This document shows positions 8,932 through 16,562 of a stretch of 64,000 nt of DNA, one piece after another. The notes under the pieces are model-generated. The model was not told the DNA's origin. It did not search any database and worked only from the letters and a program-made list of their open reading frames with translations. Positions within the stretch are counted from its first letter, which is position 1. Each line of letters begins with the position of its first letter. A program made the translations under genes and the position numbers. Source of the DNA: Labilibaculum sp. (lineage in GTDB: Bacteria; Bacteroidota; Bacteroidia; Bacteroidales; Marinifilaceae); the NCBI RefSeq assembly GCF_963664555.1, contig NZ_OY761461.1, positions 4,505,769 through 4,569,768 on the forward strand. Reading direction: 5' to 3'.

Positions 8932-10335
8932 ATGAGAATTCTTTTATTATTGTTTTTGTCGCTGATTTCAATTTCTGTCTCTTTGGCAGATACAGTGCGA
9001 ATTCATGGTACAAATACAAGCTACGCCGGATCTAAAATTGAGATTAAGTTTCACACCGATGTATTTACCTACTCCGAAAAAACAATAACAGAATTTACCG
9101 TTATGGCCGACGGTTCCTTTTCGATCGATTTAGATCTCAATGAAGTTACTTTGGTATTTCTCCCTTTGGGCATTTACAAAGGATTCCTCTATTTAGAACC
9201 TGGCAAAGAGTACGAAATCAAATTACCCCCTAAAAAAGATTTATCGCCTGTACAAAAATTAAACCCGTTTTTTGAACAGGAAGAACTTCTTATTGGTGTG
9301 GCGAATACTGATCCAAATGATATTAATATACTGGTTCGCAAATTGGACGACAGAATTGATCCCTTTATTAATCAGAACTTTAATAAAATTTACAGAAAAA
9401 AAGAGAATTCACCGGGAATTAAATTCTCGGAAGAACTAAAACTGGAATATAAAGATATTAACAATCCCTTTTTTCAAGATTATTTGACCTATCGTTTAGG
9501 ATTTATTGAATACCTGGCCTACCCGGCTTCGTTTGCAAAAATTGAGCAAAAGTATTTCGAAAATCAGAAAATCAGACTAAATAATTCAGCCTACACAAGT
9601 CTTTACAAAAAACAGTATGGCAATTTCCTAACCGGATATTTTAGTCAGTTAGAAAGTTCCGAACTTTCCAATGCTCTGAAATCAGAAAACAGCTATCGTG
9701 ATATAAATGAACTAATGCGGAATTATCCAGCTTATAAAAATATCCAATTCAGAGAATTGATTATTGCCACATCGGTATTTGATGCCTATTCCCGAAAATT
9801 CTACAGCAGAAACAAAACAGTTGAAATACTGTCACAATTAAAAAATCACAGCACGAACCAATACAATCAGGATTTGTGTGAAAATTTCATCAGAAAAATT
9901 ACCCATTTGCATACCAATTACCCTGCTCCTGATTTCTCCATTGGAAAATACCAATTGGCAAATTACAAGGGGAAATTCTTATATCTGAATTTCTGTAACA
10001 CTGAAAGTTATCCTTGCCTTCAGGATTTTAAAGAAATGGCGAAACTGAAAAAACAATTTGGTGAACACATTGAATTTTTAAGTATTGCCTGCGATTGGGA
10101 TGTAAGCATGTATCTTAATTTTGCAACAAAAAAGACTATTGACTGGCCAATTATTCATATTGGGGATCAACAACATTTACTTGGAGAGTACAATGTAAAA
10201 GCCTTTCCAACTTACATTCTTATTAATCCCGAAGGTAAAATCATGAAGGCTCCAGCACAGGGACCAAAAGAAAATATTCAATTGGAATTTATCAAAATTG
10301 CCAGAGATGCAGCAAGAAAGGCTTATAAGAAATAG
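8932..10335 (+). CDS. Exported TlpA-like thioredoxin-fold protein with a single active-site cysteine
   Basis: A 467-residue periplasmic protein with a signal peptide (ILLLLFLSLISISVSLA). An N-terminal beta-rich domain and a long helical middle are followed by a C-terminal TlpA/AhpC-type thioredoxin domain from about residue 340 (APDFSIGKYQLANYKGKFLYLNF). Where TlpA proteins have WCxPC, this one has ESYPC: the C-terminal cysteine is kept and the nucleophilic one is serine. The cis-proline region (VKAFPTYILINPEGKI) is intact. It cannot act as a normal dithiol oxidoreductase. It starts 24 bp after the serine hydrolase and may share its transcript. Confidence 0.78.
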   Translation: MRILLLLFLSLISISVSLADTVRIHGTNTSYAGSKIEIKFHTDVFTYSEKTITEFTVMADGSFSIDLDLNEVTLVFLPLGIYKGFLYLEPGKEYEIKLPPKKDLSPVQKLNPFFEQEELLIGVANTDPNDINILVRKLDDRIDPFINQNFNKIYRKKENSPGIKFSEELKLEYKDINNPFFQDYLTYRLGFIEYLAYPASFAKIEQKYFENQKIRLNNSAYTSLYKKQYGNFLTGYFSQLESSELSNALKSENSYRDINELMRNYPAYKNIQFRELIIATSVFDAYSRKFYSRNKTVEILSQLKNHSTNQYNQDLCENFIRKITHLHTNYPAPDFSIGKYQLANYKGKFLYLNFCNTESYPCLQDFKEMAKLKKQFGEHIEFLSIACDWDVSMYLNFATKKTIDWPIIHIGDQQHLLGEYNVKAFPTYILINPEGKIMKAPAQGPKENIQLEFIKIARDAARKAYKK

Positions 10336-10348
10336 GTCTAAAACACTA

Positions 10349-10948
10349 TTAAGCCTCATTCATTACCTCTAAAATAGAAGCATAAGTATTTGCCTTGAAT
10401 TCGTCCAGATTATCAGGCGAAAGCCACTTAACTTCCTGTATGTCTTCTTCTGTTTGAGCAACCAAAATTTCTGAGCCTGAGTAGCTCATTCGGTACCAGT
10501 AGGTTCGTTTCAGCATGTGTTTGCCTTTCATCCAATAGGTATGATAGGTGGAATTCAATTCCTTTTCGATTTTCAGATCAGTAATACCGCATTCCTCCTC
10601 TACCTCGCGAACTGCAGCCTCAAGAACCGACTCGCCTTTTTCTACTTTTCCTTTGGGCAAATCCCATTTTTCGAGTCGGTAAATTGCCAAAATCTGCTGC
10701 TTGGAATTGAACACTTTTCCACCCGCAGCTTCGATATACTCAAAACAAGCAGCAAAGTGTTCGAAAAGCTGTTCCAAATCTTCAGCAACAATAAAAATTG
10801 CATCCTTACTTTCATCTTCATCAAACTGAAGAATAAGACCTTCTAATGACTCGTTTTTCACCCAAGCGTAAACCATCCCTTCGAAATTTATACTCTCACT
10901 TTTATCTCCTAAAAAAATGATTCGATCTTTAAAAAATACTTTATACAT
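10349..10948 (-). CDS. NUDIX hydrolase
   Basis: Carries a complete Nudix box (G-x5-E-x7-REV-x-EE-x-G-I, around GKVEKGESVLEAAVREVEEE), so it hydrolyses a nucleoside diphosphate linked to another group. An N-terminal 90-residue domain (YKVFFKDRIIFLGD) precedes it, as in a Bacteroidota NUDIX subfamily. The ATG at 10948 is preferred because that conserved start, MYKVFFKDR, follows it; an in-frame ATG at 11014 would add 22 residues of low-quality sequence and leave only 27 bp to the divergent pyrE. Its exact substrate is unknown. The neighbourhood with pyrE suggests nucleotide housekeeping. Confidence 0.85.
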   Translation of the reverse strand: MYKVFFKDRIIFLGDKSESINFEGMVYAWVKNESLEGLILQFDEDESKDAIFIVAEDLEQLFEHFAACFEYIEAAGGKVFNSKQQILAIYRLEKWDLPKGKVEKGESVLEAAVREVEEECGITDLKIEKELNSTYHTYWMKGKHMLKRTYWYRMSYSGSEILVAQTEEDIQEVKWLSPDNLDEFKANTYASILEVMNEA

Positions 10949-11041
10949 TTGCGGTAGAATTTTAAAACGCTTCGGAAAAATACAATCAACTGAATTTCCG
11001 CTTTTTGAATTCATTTAACAATCCATAAATCCATTGAAAGA

Positions 11042-11674
11042 ATGCAAGATACTGCTAAACAAGTCGCTGAATATTTGTTGCAAATAAAAGCAATTAAACT
11101 AGAACCAACAAACCCATTTACTTGGGCTTCGGGATGGAAATCGCCAATTTATTGTGATAATCGTAAAACACTTTCGTATCCGGAAGTTAGAACTTACATT
11201 AAAAAAGCTTTTGCTGAGGCAGTATTGGCAAAATATCCTGAGGTGGAAGTAATTGCCGGTGTAGCGACAGGAGCAATTGCATTAGGTGCTTTGGTGGCCG
11301 AAGAAATGAATTTACCAATGGTTTATATCCGTTCATCGGCGAAAGCCCATGGAATGACAAACCTAATTGAAGGTGAAATTAAAGCCGGACAAAAAGTTGT
11401 AGTTATTGAGGATTTAATTTCGACAGGCGGCAGTAGTTTAAAAGCTGTTGAAGCATTGCGCGAAGCAAATTGCGAAGTGCTGGGAATGTTAGCAATCTTC
11501 ACTTACGGTTTTCAAACTGCAGCTGACAATTTCACAAATGCAAACTGTAAATTAGACACATTAAGCAATTACAACGTAATGATTGATCGTGCTCAGGAAA
11601 TTGGATACGTGAAAGCTGAAGATGTTGATCAGTTAAAAGAATGGAGAAAAGATCCGGCTAACTGGAGAAAATAA
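11042..11674 (+). CDS. pyrE: Orotate phosphoribosyltransferase
   Basis: Joins orotate to PRPP to make OMP in pyrimidine synthesis. 210 residues. Seen: the substrate region TNPFTWASGWKSPIYCDNR near residue 22, the flexible loop KAHGMTNLIEG, and the PRPP-binding signature VVVIEDLISTGGSS near residues 118-131. It is transcribed away from the NUDIX gene and closes with a strong hairpin terminator 32 bp after the stop. Confidence 0.96.
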   Translation: MQDTAKQVAEYLLQIKAIKLEPTNPFTWASGWKSPIYCDNRKTLSYPEVRTYIKKAFAEAVLAKYPEVEVIAGVATGAIALGALVAEEMNLPMVYIRSSAKAHGMTNLIEGEIKAGQKVVVIEDLISTGGSSLKAVEALREANCEVLGMLAIFTYGFQTAADNFTNANCKLDTLSNYNVMIDRAQEIGYVKAEDVDQLKEWRKDPANWRK

Positions 11675-11705
11675 GCGCCGCATTTTTTATAAAAAATAAT
11701 AGTCG

Positions 11706-11738
11706 AAAGAGAGTATTCCAATGCGAATACCCTCTTTT
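11706..11738 (+). terminator. Terminator after pyrE
   Basis: A 13-bp stem with one G-T pair (11706-11718 with 11725-11737) and a 6-base loop ends in a short T run. It lies just before the Shine-Dalgarno of the next gene. Confidence 0.75.
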
Positions 11739-11762
11739 GCATTCTAAAGGAGGAACAGACAA

Positions 11763-12260
11763 ATGTCGACAACAAAAATTATTAGTGAAGTAAAAAAGAT
11801 TCCACATACTGTAAGTGATGTGTATGGTTTCTTTTCTGATTTCAGAAAAATTGCCAAGGTATTCGAATTGGCTGCCAACAATCCTCAGATTCAGGAACAA
11901 ATTGAAGCTCAAGCCAAGAAAAAAGTAAATTTTAAAGAATACATTGAGCATTGGGAAGCTACCGAAAACAACTGCACTTTCGTGATAAAAGGTTTTGGCG
12001 AAGCTGGTTTGGAATTTGTGGAAAAAGAAGAAAACAAAGTGTTGAAAATGACAGGATATGGCAGAAGTCCTTTCGAATTCTACATTTGGATTCAACTGGT
12101 TGAAAAAGATGCATATGACACACGGATAAGATTAACCGTTCATGCAGAATTGAATGCCATGATGAAAATGATGCTGAAAAAGAAATTGGAAAAAGGAATT
12201 GATCAGTTGGCCGAAGGTCTGACCCAAATTCCTTACAATATGCTTCAAAGTATTGAATAG
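11763..12260 (+). CDS. SRPBCC-fold (START/polyketide cyclase-like) protein
   Basis: A 165-residue cytoplasmic protein of the SRPBCC superfamily, small barrels that bind hydrophobic ligands. Seen: the opening KIISEVKKIPHTVSDVYGFFSDFRKIAKVFEL, mid-protein strands ending in FVEKEENKVLKMTGYG, and a C-terminal amphipathic helix (LEKGIDQLAEGLTQIPYN). An AAAGGAGG Shine-Dalgarno lies 7-8 bp before the ATG, unusually strong for this phylum, where initiation rarely relies on it. It is flanked by terminators on both sides, so it is monocistronic. Ligand unknown. Confidence 0.8.
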   Translation: MSTTKIISEVKKIPHTVSDVYGFFSDFRKIAKVFELAANNPQIQEQIEAQAKKKVNFKEYIEHWEATENNCTFVIKGFGEAGLEFVEKEENKVLKMTGYGRSPFEFYIWIQLVEKDAYDTRIRLTVHAELNAMMKMMLKKKLEKGIDQLAEGLTQIPYNMLQSIE

Positions 12261-12278
12261 GGATTAATCAATCTAATG

Positions 12279-12308
12279 AAAGCTGTTGAAAATCTCAACA
12301 GCTTTTTT
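12279..12308 (+). terminator. Terminator after the SRPBCC gene
   Basis: Perfect 11-bp stem (AAAGCTGTTGA / TCAACAGCTTT), 5-base loop and T6 tract. Its T tract merges with the -33 box of the next promoter. Confidence 0.85.
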
Positions 12309-12336
12309 GTACATTTCGTTTTTTTAGATAGCTTTG
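12306..12336 (+). promoter_or_regulatory. Bacteroidota promoter for the His-rich protein
   Basis: TTTG at 12306-12309 and TAGCTTTG at 12329-12336, separated by 19 bp, fit the Bacteroidota -33/-7 consensus exactly. The ATG at 12343 is only 6 bp after the -7 box, so the transcript may be almost leaderless. Confidence 0.7.
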
Positions 12337-12342
12337 TCTTTA

Positions 12343-12675
12343 ATGATTCTAAATAAAAATCATAGAATTCTTGCATGGCTATTATCCATAGCCTTTGTTC
12401 TGCCAATTTTAATTAAGGCAGAACACATGATGTTCCCCAATCACGAACATCACAAATATTCGTGCGACCATAGCACATCAAGTATAGAAAATATTTGTGA
12501 GATTCAGGGATTCGACTATTTCTACTTTACTCCGGCAAATATTACAAGTATTCCAACCATTGCGATTTTCAAATTTGAAGTCCCAATTGTAGAATCAACT
12601 AAAAAATCTTATAAAAAATCCAAACTTCCTTATTGCCTAAGGGCTCCCCCATTTACAGTATGTTCAATTTGCTGA
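12343..12675 (+). CDS. Small exported His/Cys-rich protein
   Basis: A 110-residue protein from the ATG at 12343. Residues 8-27 are a hydrophobic signal segment (RILAWLLSIAFVLPILIKA). Just after it comes a metal-ligand-rich patch with H, H-E-H-H, C and D-H within about 20 residues. A Tyr/Phe-rich middle follows, and the C-terminus ends PPFTVCSIC. It lies 112 bp upstream of a TonB receptor that has its own His-rich loop. A periplasmic metal-binding partner of that receptor is a reasonable inference; I do not recognise a named family. Confidence 0.65.
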   Translation: MILNKNHRILAWLLSIAFVLPILIKAEHMMFPNHEHHKYSCDHSTSSIENICEIQGFDYFYFTPANITSIPTIAIFKFEVPIVESTKKSYKKSKLPYCLRAPPFTVCSIC

Positions 12676-12787
12676 TCTGATTACGAATAGATCAGAAGGT
12701 ATAATGTTGATAGGTTCCCAGAAACTTATCGATTATATCTATGTGTTTCAAATTTTACTACATAAATTAATATAACTCCGAGTTATC

Positions 12788-15058
12788 ATGATACGATATA
12801 TCCTGGCAATACTATTACTATTGCCACAATACACCTATGCCTTAGGTGAAATAAAAAACAATAAAATTTCTGGAAAAATCACCGACTTTGATAGTGGAAC
12901 TGCTCTTCCCGGTGTAAGTATTTTCATTCCTGAACTTCAAAAAGGAACTGTTAGTGATTCTGATGGAAACTATGCCTTAGAAAACTTGCCCAATGGCAAA
13001 ATTAAAGTGCAATTTTCATTTGTCGGTTACGAAAGTTCAATCAATACCATATCAATAACAAAAGAAAATACAGAACTAAACATTAGCATGCAGTTCACTT
13101 CGGTCACGACTCAGGACATTGTTGTTTCGGGAGGTTTTCCTTCTGCGCAACACGAAAATGCAATTAAAATTTCGGTGCTTGCAAAAGAAGATCTGAAAAG
13201 GCTGTCGACACCTTCCTTAGGTGAGAAATTAGCGACTATACCAGGTGTAGATGTGATTTCAAGGAGTCCAGGAGTCAGCACTCCAGTAATTCGTGGTCTT
13301 TCCTTAAACAATATTCTTTTTCTAAACAATGGAGTGCGTTTGGAAAACTTTCAATTCTCAACTGATCATCCATTTTTAATTAACGAAGAAGGAGCTGATC
13401 ATATCGAAGTAATTAAAGGTCCTGCATCTTTACTTTACGGATCGGATGCCATGGGAGGTGTAATAAATATCGTACGGGAGAAACCTGCACCTGCCAATAG
13501 TTTAAAGGCAGATATCTCAAGTGAATACTACAGCGTAACTCAGGGATTGGCAACAACTGTTGGAGTAAAAGCTTCTCAGAAAGATTGGTTCTGGATGCTG
13601 CGCGCCAACAAACAATCTCACAAGGATTACAAAGATGGCAATGGGGAATACGTTCCCAATACCCGCTTCAACTCAGATGGATTGCAGTTAGGCATGGGAA
13701 TGGTTAAAGATTTTGGAAGTTTTAAAATTTACTACGATTACCTACAGCCCAAACTTGGCATGACCAATGAGGAATCAATAAATTTAGTGAATGCAGGGAA
13801 CCGAAAAAATAATCGTTGGTACCAAAACCTGACTCAACATTTAATTTCATCGAGAAACAAATTGTTTTTGGGAAACTATAAATTAGAATTGAATGCCGCT
13901 TATCAATTCAACCAACGAAGATTGAACGGAAACCCTGAATCAACTGTTTTCCGATTAGTAGATATGGATTTAAATACCTTCACATATGATAGTAAATTAT
14001 ATTTCCCAAGCTCTGAAACAACCGAATTCCTTATCGGAATTCAGGGAATGCATCAATCCAATACCAATCACGAAGCACCAAATCATATCATTCCAAACGC
14101 TCAAATTGATGATTTCTCGACATTCGCTCTTTTAAAGAAGGAGATTAATACTGTAGGAATTCAATTAGGATTAAGATATGATCATCGGTCATTGTATGTT
14201 CCTGAACAAGAAGCCGGCGGACATTCGCATGCTGAACCAGGAGTGCATGCTGACCATGAAGAAGAAACAGTTCATATCAACCGACAATTCGACAATTTAA
14301 ATGCATCAGTTGGCGCAACATTTCATCTGTCAGAAAAATTACTTATGCGAACAAACTTTGCAACCGGTTATCGGGTACCAAATTTAGCAGAACTAACCCA
14401 ACATGGCTTACACGGAAACCGATTTGAAGAAGGAAATGCAAATCTTGATCCACAAAAAAGTTTGGAATCCGATTTGGGAATTCATTACCATACTCGTAAT
14501 AGCAATATCGATTTTTCTGCTTTTTATAACAAGATTTACGATTATATGTATTTGGCACCGACCGATGAACCTGCTCCTGAAGGAACAGGCTTTGTATATT
14601 CTTATTCACAACAGGATGCCAAATTATATGGTGGAGAACTTGCAATAAATTTAGCTCCAGTTTCCTTTATGAAATTTCATACCGACTATGCCATGGTAAT
14701 TGCGAAACAAGATAATGGAGAACGCTTACCATTTATTCCTCAGCACAAGCTAAATACTTCTGTTCGATTATTTGCCAAAGGAAATCAAGTTTTCGATTCT
14801 CCTTTTATCAGTTTAAACTGGAAACATTCTTTTGAGCAAAAGCATCCGGCTAAATTCGAGAGCAAAACATCTGCTTATGATTTAATCGCCATTCAAACTG
14901 GTACAGATATTAAATTAGGCAAATACCAGACAAGTTTACTTTTTAGTGTAAACAACCTTTTCAACGAGGTTTACATAGATCATTTATCAAGCTTAAAACC
15001 ATTAAACTTCTATAATCCAGGAAGAAATGCCAGTGTAAAATTTACTGTTCATTTTTAA
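12788..15058 (+). CDS. TonB-dependent outer-membrane receptor with His-rich loop
   Basis: A 756-residue outer-membrane transporter. Order: signal peptide (residues 1-20), a carboxypeptidase-regulatory-like beta domain (about 26-112, ISGKITDFDSGTALPGVSIF), the plug (VISRSPGVSTPVIRGLSLNN, then GPASLLYGSDAMGGVINIV) and a 22-strand-type barrel ending in the usual aromatic residue (KFTVHF). An extracellular-loop segment near residues 476-497 holds five histidines and several acidic residues, similar in style to zinc receptors such as ZnuD. With the His-rich small protein upstream, uptake of zinc or another transition metal is likelier than sugar uptake, and no SusD-like gene follows. Confidence 0.88.
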   Translation: MIRYILAILLLLPQYTYALGEIKNNKISGKITDFDSGTALPGVSIFIPELQKGTVSDSDGNYALENLPNGKIKVQFSFVGYESSINTISITKENTELNISMQFTSVTTQDIVVSGGFPSAQHENAIKISVLAKEDLKRLSTPSLGEKLATIPGVDVISRSPGVSTPVIRGLSLNNILFLNNGVRLENFQFSTDHPFLINEEGADHIEVIKGPASLLYGSDAMGGVINIVREKPAPANSLKADISSEYYSVTQGLATTVGVKASQKDWFWMLRANKQSHKDYKDGNGEYVPNTRFNSDGLQLGMGMVKDFGSFKIYYDYLQPKLGMTNEESINLVNAGNRKNNRWYQNLTQHLISSRNKLFLGNYKLELNAAYQFNQRRLNGNPESTVFRLVDMDLNTFTYDSKLYFPSSETTEFLIGIQGMHQSNTNHEAPNHIIPNAQIDDFSTFALLKKEINTVGIQLGLRYDHRSLYVPEQEAGGHSHAEPGVHADHEEETVHINRQFDNLNASVGATFHLSEKLLMRTNFATGYRVPNLAELTQHGLHGNRFEEGNANLDPQKSLESDLGIHYHTRNSNIDFSAFYNKIYDYMYLAPTDEPAPEGTGFVYSYSQQDAKLYGGELAINLAPVSFMKFHTDYAMVIAKQDNGERLPFIPQHKLNTSVRLFAKGNQVFDSPFISLNWKHSFEQKHPAKFESKTSAYDLIAIQTGTDIKLGKYQTSLLFSVNNLFNEVYIDHLSSLKPLNFYNPGRNASVKFTVHF

Positions 15059-15067
15059 AATAAAAAT

Positions 15068-15100
15068 AAGAGGTGAGCTAATGAATAAAGCTCACCTCTT
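15068..15100. terminator. Bidirectional terminator between the TonB receptor and birA
   Basis: Perfect 12-bp stem (AAGAGGTGAGCT / AGCTCACCTCTT) with a 9-base loop between convergent genes. It overlaps the last codons of birA. Confidence 0.8.
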
Positions 15101-15827
15101 TAAAATTATAAATTCGCTCTATACTATTAGCCTTAATTCGCAGCTGCCCATACTCTGTGATGCCAACAATTTGGCCCTCAAACGTGCCATTTTCATCCGA
15201 AAACCTGTGCTTTTCATTCATCCAATACATAGATTTCAGATAATCCTTTTCCAACAGGTCTGACTTTTGATCCACCAACTGAAAATATCGATTTTCAATG
15301 CAGGCTAACAATTTTGTCAGTTCTTCGTCCAAATTGTACTCTTTATTGGTACAAATTGCCAGTGAAGTAGGATTTGGCGCATCGGATACAAATTCTAACT
15401 GATTAATATTTAAACCTAAACCACAAATACTGTGACTTAAGGCTGATCCCATAATGGAATGTTCTATTAATATGCCGGCAATCTTCTCATTTCCAACATA
15501 AATATCATTAGGCCATTTTATAGAAACATTCTTTAAATATCCACTCAAATAATCGTAAACCCCCAAAGAAATAACCATAGAAATTTGGAATTGATGTGGT
15601 ATTGGTAGAAATTCCGGAGTAAGAATGATACTTATGGTAAGGTTTTTGCCACTTTCACTTTCCCAAACATTTGTGCGCTGTCCGCGGCCTTTTGTCTGAC
15701 TTAATGTCAAAACGACAGTTCCAGCTGACGGTTTTTGAGTTTTTATCAACTCTAAAGCAAAATCATTTGTTGAATGTATTTCGTTTTTGCGTATTAATAA
15801 ATGGGGAGAAAATAAACATCGATTCAT
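15078..15827 (-). CDS. birA: Biotin--[acetyl-CoA-carboxylase] ligase
   Basis: Attaches biotin to carboxyl carrier proteins through biotinyl-AMP. 249 residues, the short form lacking the DNA-binding HTH of E. coli BirA. Seen: the STNDFALEL opening, the adenylate-binding GRGQRTNVWESE near residue 47, KWPNDIYVGNEKIAGILIE near 103-121, and GLGLNIN near 135. It is divergent from rsfS across a 335-bp gap, a pairing common in Bacteroidota. Confidence 0.93.
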   Translation of the reverse strand: MNRCLFSPHLLIRKNEIHSTNDFALELIKTQKPSAGTVVLTLSQTKGRGQRTNVWESESGKNLTISIILTPEFLPIPHQFQISMVISLGVYDYLSGYLKNVSIKWPNDIYVGNEKIAGILIEHSIMGSALSHSICGLGLNINQLEFVSDAPNPTSLAICTNKEYNLDEELTKLLACIENRYFQLVDQKSDLLEKDYLKSMYWMNEKHRFSDENGTFEGQIVGITEYGQLRIKANSIERIYNFKEVSFIH

Positions 15828-16162
15828 GAATGAAAATTATTAGTTTCAACGAGACAATACTGTTCTGTTAACAATTGATATTTTGGTAATTTTTGGTGAA
15901 ATTAATCATTACCTTGCATAATGAAAGACAAATGTAAAACTTTGATTTCGCTTAATCACTCTTGTAAACTTAGGATATCGGAACAATTTAATAGACATTA
16001 CAATCAGTTAAATCAAAACAACAAACAATCTAACACGAGCAAGATGTTGATTTTTATATAATTACATACGAATCCAGAAATTTAAAAGCATATTTAAATC
16101 AAATTAAAAAACAAATTTTATTCATTTGAAAAAAAATTATCTTTGTAATTAAAATAGTAAGA
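15828..16162. other. Intergenic region between birA and rsfS
   Basis: An AT-rich 335-bp gap that must hold divergent promoters. The only clear element is TATCTTTG at 16138-16145, a -7 box match 17 bp before rsfS. No small ORF or RNA was recognised. Confidence 0.5.
16138..16145 (+). promoter_or_regulatory. Candidate -7 box for the rsfS operon
   Basis: TATCTTTG matches TAnnTTTG 17 bp upstream of the rsfS ATG. A TTTG at the right -33 spacing is missing. Confidence 0.4.
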
Positions 16163-16534
16163 ATGACAGAAAAACAAGGAAATACAACAGAAGAACTCGT
16201 TGAATCCTTAATTGAAGGGTTGCAAAAAAATAAAGCAGTAGAAATTGTTAAAATTGATCTAAGAAATATTGATAGTTCGGTTTGCAAGTATTTCCTTATT
16301 TGCCATGGAACATCATCCACTCATGTAAACGGAATTGCCGCATCAGCAGAAGAATATGTGAGAGAAAAAATCAATGAGAAATTATGGAGAATAGAAGGAT
16401 ATCAAAATTCTCAATGGATTTTATTGGATTATGCTGATGTTGTAGTTCATATTTTTCAAAAAGAATACAGAGATTTTTATCGACTTGAAAGTTTATGGGC
16501 AGATGCTGCTGTTACTAAAATTCAGAGCGCTTAG
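16163..16534 (+). CDS. rsfS: Ribosome silencing factor RsfS
   Basis: Binds uL14 on the 50S subunit and blocks subunit joining in poor growth conditions. 123 residues. Seen: LVESLIEGLQKNKAVEIVKIDLRNI, DSSVCKYFLICHGTSSTHVNGIA and QWILLDYADVVVHIFQKEYRDFYRLESLWAD, the highly conserved C-terminal signature. It is 28 bp upstream of ftsH, the standard Bacteroidota arrangement. Confidence 0.95.
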   Translation: MTEKQGNTTEELVESLIEGLQKNKAVEIVKIDLRNIDSSVCKYFLICHGTSSTHVNGIAASAEEYVREKINEKLWRIEGYQNSQWILLDYADVVVHIFQKEYRDFYRLESLWADAAVTKIQSA

Positions 16535-16562
16535 CCAATACAATAACCTTTAACTAAAAAGA

